Position numbers and translations under genes: made by a program. A stretch of 36,824 nt of DNA from an uncultured Eubacteriales bacterium (GTDB lineage Bacteria > Bacillota > Clostridia > Oscillospirales > Acutalibacteraceae), in assembly GCA_958417225.1 (NCBI GenBank), contig CATZCM010000015.1, forward strand, positions 1-36,824, written 5' to 3'. The notes below the pieces were generated by a model. It saw only the letters and a list, made by a program, of their open reading frames with translations. It did no database searches and was not told where the DNA came from. Positions 33,868 through 36,824 of this stretch are shown in pieces (within the stretch, counting starts at the first letter, position 1; the number at the start of each line of letters is the position of its first letter).

Positions 33868-33916
33868 AAAAAGCTTGTACGCTTTAGATATTATGTTATA
33901 TCCAAAGCGTACAAGC
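33868..33916 (-). terminator. Terminator of the minus-strand membrane-protein operon
   Basis: A 13-base perfect stem (33873-33885 with 33904-33916) with an inner GATAT/ATATC pairing, followed on the minus strand by five U (complement of 33868-33872). It starts three bases after the stop of the frameshifted small gene, which supports that gene being the real end of the operon. Confidence 0.8.
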
Positions 33917-33919
33917 CCA

Positions 33920-34142
33920 TTATTTGTTGTAATATTCCCCTTTTTGCAATAAATTAGTACCTTTTTCAAAATTCCCTATTCTAACACATATAATAAAATT
34001 TTCACATATTTTCTGCCTATACTCATAATTGTCGTTACTATGAACTTCCCACACATTCAGAAAAATCTCCTATAACATCCACTTCGTACCTTTTTAAATT
34101 CAAGCTATTACAAACTTCTTTTCGTCTCCAAAATTTGAACAT
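33920..34142 (-). pseudogene. Frameshifted small gene, fifth in the membrane-protein operon
   Basis: Reading from ATG at 34142, one frame gives M-F-K-F-W-R-R-K-E-V and continues to I-G-D-F at a run of five T residues (about 34062-34066 on the complementary strand). A one-base slip there opens a second frame of over 40 codons (V-W-E-V-H-S-N-D-N-Y-E-Y ...) to a stop at 33920. The repaired product would be about 73 residues, soluble and charged, with no family I recognise. The 223-base span is one base off a multiple of three. It could be a recent frameshift, programmed slippage or a sequencing error. No strong ribosome site is seen before ATG. Confidence 0.55.
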
Positions 34143-34211
34143 TTAAAGTATATTCTCACAAATATCTCTCATTTATCAAAACGAGATTTTACGCAATAAA
34201 AATGCCGTTAT

Positions 34212-34706
34212 CTATCTTCGTTTATATACTTGACAAATTAATAAAATTATTATAATTATGCTCAAAACAAAGGTCACTGTATGAGTATTGTTATAGACGG
34301 GATATATATCGCTATAAGTAAACGTTTTAGAAACACTTAAATAACTAATGAAAATAACAGATACAATAGAACTTATCAAATTCTTAATTGGGTACACACT
34401 TATTATTAAATGCAATAAATATTTTGTAGTAATTGAACTTTTCTTGAACCTAGTTAACTTTAATAACCATGCAATCAATAAACCAACTAACGTTATTCCA
34501 AACACGTTAATCAAAGAGCCACCTACTATAACACATACATACACTATGTTAAGAATATTAGTTGATACTGGCAAGGTTGCTACAGGAGCACATTTAGATG
34601 AATATACAACACCTAATGACAACTCCAACAAACACGCAAAATACAAAATAACAAACGCTAGCACTTTACTTTTATTTTTATCATAATTAAATATATAAGA
34701 TAACAT
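34212..34706 (-). CDS. Membrane protein, unknown
   Basis: A 164-residue protein with about five hydrophobic segments and no recognised motif; the overall look is that of small Yip1-like or immunity-type membrane proteins. GAGG lies 11 bases before ATG. It starts 13 bases after the SpoIIM-like gene and is followed by the frameshifted small gene, so it belongs to the same transcript. In bacteriocin-type clusters small membrane proteins at the end often give self-immunity; that is only an analogy here. Confidence 0.7.
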   Translation of the reverse strand: MLSYIFNYDKNKSKVLAFVILYFACLLELSLGVVYSSKCAPVATLPVSTNILNIVYVCVIVGGSLINVFGITLVGLLIAWLLKLTRFKKSSITTKYLLHLIISVYPIKNLISSIVSVIFISYLSVSKTFTYSDIYPVYNNTHTVTFVLSIIIIILLICQVYKRR

Positions 34707-34719
34707 ATAACTACAACCC

Positions 34720-35256
34720 TCAACTTAAACATCTAAATAAATAAGTAGATACATTTACTTCCAATAAACTCCCAATCAAAGTAAATATAAATATCCAGAC
34801 AATACTTCTTATAAAAGTAGTTTTAAAAAAAACTTTATAACTATAAGTCAAACTTTTCGAATCGCCAAATAAATAGCTTTTCCAAATAGATAAATTCGAA
34901 ATGGCTACATTAAAGATGATCATCATTACAGCTATTTCAAAAATTCCATGGATACTAAGTACAGATACTATTGATAATAAGTTGTTAGCCCCATAAGCCA
35001 GAACAACCGTATAAAATTGAATTCCTAAACTAAAAGCTAGGTATGTAACTCCCAATAACCCTAATCCAAATAAAAGGTTACTTAGCATCAAAAACACCGA
35101 TGACGCCAAATTTGCAATAAACACCTGAAAAAACATTGGCACAACACTTTTATCAATAGAGAGTTCCATATTATACTTAACGGCAACAAAGCATCCTAAC
35201 ACAAAAAAAGCAAGAATATGGATTAAGATAAAGATATATCGTATTATTAACTTCAT
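34720..35256 (-). CDS. SpoIIM/DUF95-like membrane protein
   Basis: A 178-residue membrane protein with about five segments. The motif S-I-H103-G-I-F-E107 in the middle, with N49 earlier, is the hallmark of the SpoIIM/DUF95 family. True SpoIIM works in engulfment, but DUF95 proteins outside sporulation operons occur in circular-bacteriocin gene clusters, where they are needed for production. The ATG at 35256 overlaps the upstream stop as ATGA, so translation is coupled; an in-frame ATG eight codons earlier would overlap more. The neighbouring hydrophobic precursor makes the bacteriocin reading more likely than the sporulation one. Confidence 0.65.
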   Translation of the reverse strand: MKLIIRYIFILIHILAFFVLGCFVAVKYNMELSIDKSVVPMFFQVFIANLASSVFLMLSNLLFGLGLLGVTYLAFSLGIQFYTVVLAYGANNLLSIVSVLSIHGIFEIAVMMIIFNVAISNLSIWKSYLFGDSKSLTYSYKVFFKTTFIRSIVWIFIFTLIGSLLEVNVSTYLFRCLS

Positions 35257-35927
35257 GCGGAAACATTTAACTCGAGACATCGATTAGCTAGTTTAACAGA
35301 ATGAATATATGAAACTAAGGAAACTAAATACAAAATAAAAGTCGCTATTACAAAATAACTTCCAGTAACAAAATAATACAAAGCAAAATACACACCAACC
35401 ACAAGCCCAGTAGGAATAAATGCAAGTAACAACATCATATTGACAGAAGTTTCATTTGTTACACTATTTGTATTAAAAATCCCTTTCGCAAACTGATAGT
35501 TACTTATTGTCAACCCAATTATACAAGATGGAAATACAAACCAAAAATTACTTGTAGGTAACCAAACGCCTGTGCGAATGTAATTAAGCATAAACAAACC
35601 TATAAAATAAGAAATGAAAAAAAGAACAGGACATATGGCACTAAATAAATTAAATGTTAAAACCGATACACGCTGTTGAAGCGAATCAAATAAGCCATCA
35701 ACTTTGCAAAAAAACATAGCAAATGAAAAAACATAAAAACAATATATCAATAAACCCAAAATTGATATAATATAAACAGGTAGCGATGGTCCCTCGGAAC
35801 TATAGACATTCCAATAAGAAATAGCTGTAGAAAAAACAACAATGATTATCCAATAAACTCCCCTAGTTTTTTTAAACATTGATTGGATAAACGGAACAAA
35901 TATATTTTGATAATACTTAAGAAACAT
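35253..35927 (-). CDS. Membrane protein, unknown (five to six segments)
   Basis: A 224-residue protein made almost wholly of hydrophobic segments at about 24-42, 50-72, 90-118, 128-142, 164-185 and 190-210. It carries no nucleotide-binding or protease motif, so it is not an ATPase or processing enzyme. AAGGAG lies 11 bases before ATG. It starts 16 bases after the bacteriocin-like precursor and overlaps the SpoIIM-like gene. Its place suggests a role in export, assembly or immunity. Confidence 0.7.
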   Translation of the reverse strand: MFLKYYQNIFVPFIQSMFKKTRGVYWIIIVVFSTAISYWNVYSSEGPSLPVYIISILGLLIYCFYVFSFAMFFCKVDGLFDSLQQRVSVLTFNLFSAICPVLFFISYFIGLFMLNYIRTGVWLPTSNFWFVFPSCIIGLTISNYQFAKGIFNTNSVTNETSVNMMLLLAFIPTGLVVGVYFALYYFVTGSYFVIATFILYLVSLVSYIHSVKLANRCLELNVSA

Positions 35928-35943
35928 ACAAAAAAGAACTCCT

Positions 35944-36393
35944 TTATAACGCCGATATTAATTTAGGAACTACTAAAGCCAACTTAGCTGCTTTCATTCC
36001 AGCCCCTCCAGGAGTAAAGGCAACAACTATATCTATAACTGTCCATGCCAACTCTACAGGATTTGGGTTAAGTGCTTTATCAGCTGCCAACCCGACGGCT
36101 TTTGCAATACTCTCAGCAACTTTACCTCCTCTTGTTAATTCCTCTGCAACTTTAACACCTCTTGAGCCCGGCACTATTGCCATAATAACCACTGGTATAG
36201 CAGTAGCAGCAAAAGCAGGCCAACTAATCGCCCCTGCACACGCCATCATACTAAAACCACCTGTAACCTTCTTCTTGGAACCTACCATATCCTTTACATA
36301 GATACAGCAGGACAACGTAGTAATAACAAGAATAACAGACACAAATTTTAAACGTACATTTTTTAAGATTTTCACTGATTTAGAATTGACCAT
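35944..36393 (-). CDS. Putative bacteriocin-like hydrophobic peptide precursor
   Basis: A 149-residue protein with an AAAGGGG site before ATG. Residues 1-15 are basic, 16-34 form a membrane segment or signal, 39-46 are K-K-K-V-T-G45-G46-like (basic, then double Gly), and 47-149 are Ala/Val/Ile/Gly-rich with two strongly hydrophobic helices (56-75 and 114-127) and a last amphipathic helix rich in Lys. This composition recalls hydrophobic or circular bacteriocins, which are Ala/Val/Gly-rich with a few lysines. It is larger than the known ones (mature 58-70 residues). It leads an operon with three membrane proteins, one DUF95-like. No match to a named bacteriocin is claimed; a plain membrane protein is the alternative. 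Confidence 0.55.
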   Translation of the reverse strand: MVNSKSVKILKNVRLKFVSVILVITTLSCCIYVKDMVGSKKKVTGGFSMMACAGAISWPAFAATAIPVVIMAIVPGSRGVKVAEELTRGGKVAESIAKAVGLAADKALNPNPVELAWTVIDIVVAFTPGGAGMKAAKLALVVPKLISAL

Positions 36394-36529
36394 TTAGGCA
36401 ATCCCCTTTCATTATAGAGTATACTTTTCAACACATATCTAAACTTAATTTTAGGTTATATACAAAGTTGAAATATTTCAAAAATTAAGTTATCCAGAAG
36501 AACAATCGTAAGAAACCTTTTGTGCGCAC

Positions 36530-36557
36530 AAAAAAAGCAGATTGTATTCAACAATCT
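36530..36557 (-). terminator. Second terminator downstream of tRNA-Leu
   Basis: A seven-base stem (36539-36545 with 36551-36557), five-base loop and a run of U on the minus strand (complement of 36530-36536). It backs up the terminator at 36580-36619. Confidence 0.6.
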
Positions 36558-36579
36558 AACTTTTTAAAACTTAATTGTC

Positions 36580-36619
36580 AAAAGTAGTTATAGGAAACAT
36601 TAGGTTTCCTATAACTACT
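36580..36619 (-). terminator. Terminator of tRNA-Leu
   Basis: A perfect 16-base stem (36583 or 36584 to 36598 with 36604-36619), five-base loop, then four U on the minus strand. It starts five bases after the tRNA CCA end. Confidence 0.75.
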
Positions 36620-36624
36620 CATTC

Positions 36625-36708
36625 TGGTGCGGGTGACAGGACTTGAACCTGCACGGTGTTGCCACTAGAACCTAAATCTAGCGCGTCTGCCAATTCCGCC
36701 ACACCCGC
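36625..36708 (-). tRNA. tRNA-Leu (anticodon TAG)
   Basis: The minus strand folds as a class II tRNA: acceptor GCGGGTG/CACCCGC, D-arm, anticodon stem CTAGA/TCTAG with loop TTTAGGT (anticodon TAG, reading CUA-family codons), a long variable arm and T-loop TTCAAGT. The 3' CCA is encoded. It marks the right edge of the accessory region. Confidence 0.97.
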
Positions 36709-36824
36709 AATGTAATTTATTATAACACACATTTTTGATGAAGTCAACACTATTTTTAAAATTTTTTTCTTTTCTAAATTGCAATATCAAATAGGACACT
36801 TTTGAAAATAAAATCAGAGCAGCG

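Noticed and set aside
34720..35256. Genuine sporulation gene spoIIM
   Set aside because: The H-G-I-F-E motif fits the broad DUF95 family, but the gene lies in an operon with a bacteriocin-like precursor and unknown membrane proteins, away from sporulation genes.
25165..36624. Prophage or integrative element
   Set aside because: No integrase, terminase, capsid, relaxase or transposase gene, and no direct repeat of the tRNA-Leu end was found within the window.

Overview
The window looks like a chromosome segment of a low-G+C, endospore-forming Clostridia-type Firmicute. The grounds are the AT-rich sequence, strong AGGAGG-type ribosome binding sites, sporulation genes (gpr, spoIIP), a PcsB/CwlO-style FtsE-FtsX-hydrolase set, and the gene order dxs-tlyA-nadK-recN. 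I cannot name a genus from the sequence alone.

Layout. Positions 1-320 hold a tRNA-Asn gene, a broken second copy of its 3' half, and a strongly structured element between them. From 500 to 6600 come an S1-domain protein, a tiny Asn/Gln-rich protein behind a sigma-G-like promoter, aroE with a 3-methyladenine DNA glycosylase, a small membrane protein, and a radical SAM/HdeD-like pair. From 6350 to 13500 the minus strand carries cdaR-like regulator, ftsE, ftsX, M23 hydrolase, rpmE, yigZ, dnaG and a free-standing piece of a FakA/YloV-like protein. From 13700 to 21800 the plus strand carries dxs, tlyA, nadK, recN and uvrA (isoprenoid precursor supply, rRNA methylation, NADP, DNA repair). From 22100 to 25100 the minus strand carries gpr, spoIIP, a small lipoprotein and a Thr-rich membrane protein, probably a forespore operon read from a sigma-G-like promoter.

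From about 25200 to 36600 the character changes: gene density is low, non-coding DNA is long and AT-rich, and the products are secreted or membrane-bound. This accessory region ends at a tRNA-Leu. It contains (i) a 1655-residue protein with a Nif11/bacteriocin-type double-glycine leader, a Sec-like hydrophobic segment, a Thr-rich linker, a long unknown region and a BspA-type leucine-rich repeat array; (ii) a 449-residue secreted protein with an HNH-type nuclease-like centre and a basic tail rich in S/T-P-x-K motifs; (iii) a decayed second copy of the Nif11-type leader; and (iv) a minus-strand operon of a bacteriocin-like hydrophobic precursor, three membrane proteins (one SpoIIM/DUF95-like) and a frameshifted small fifth gene. 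The two secreted genes and the decayed leader each have a near-consensus promoter with exactly 17-base spacing, and the two intact genes share a diverged upstream region. This looks like a small exported-effector/toxin island. A role against a host or competitors is inference.
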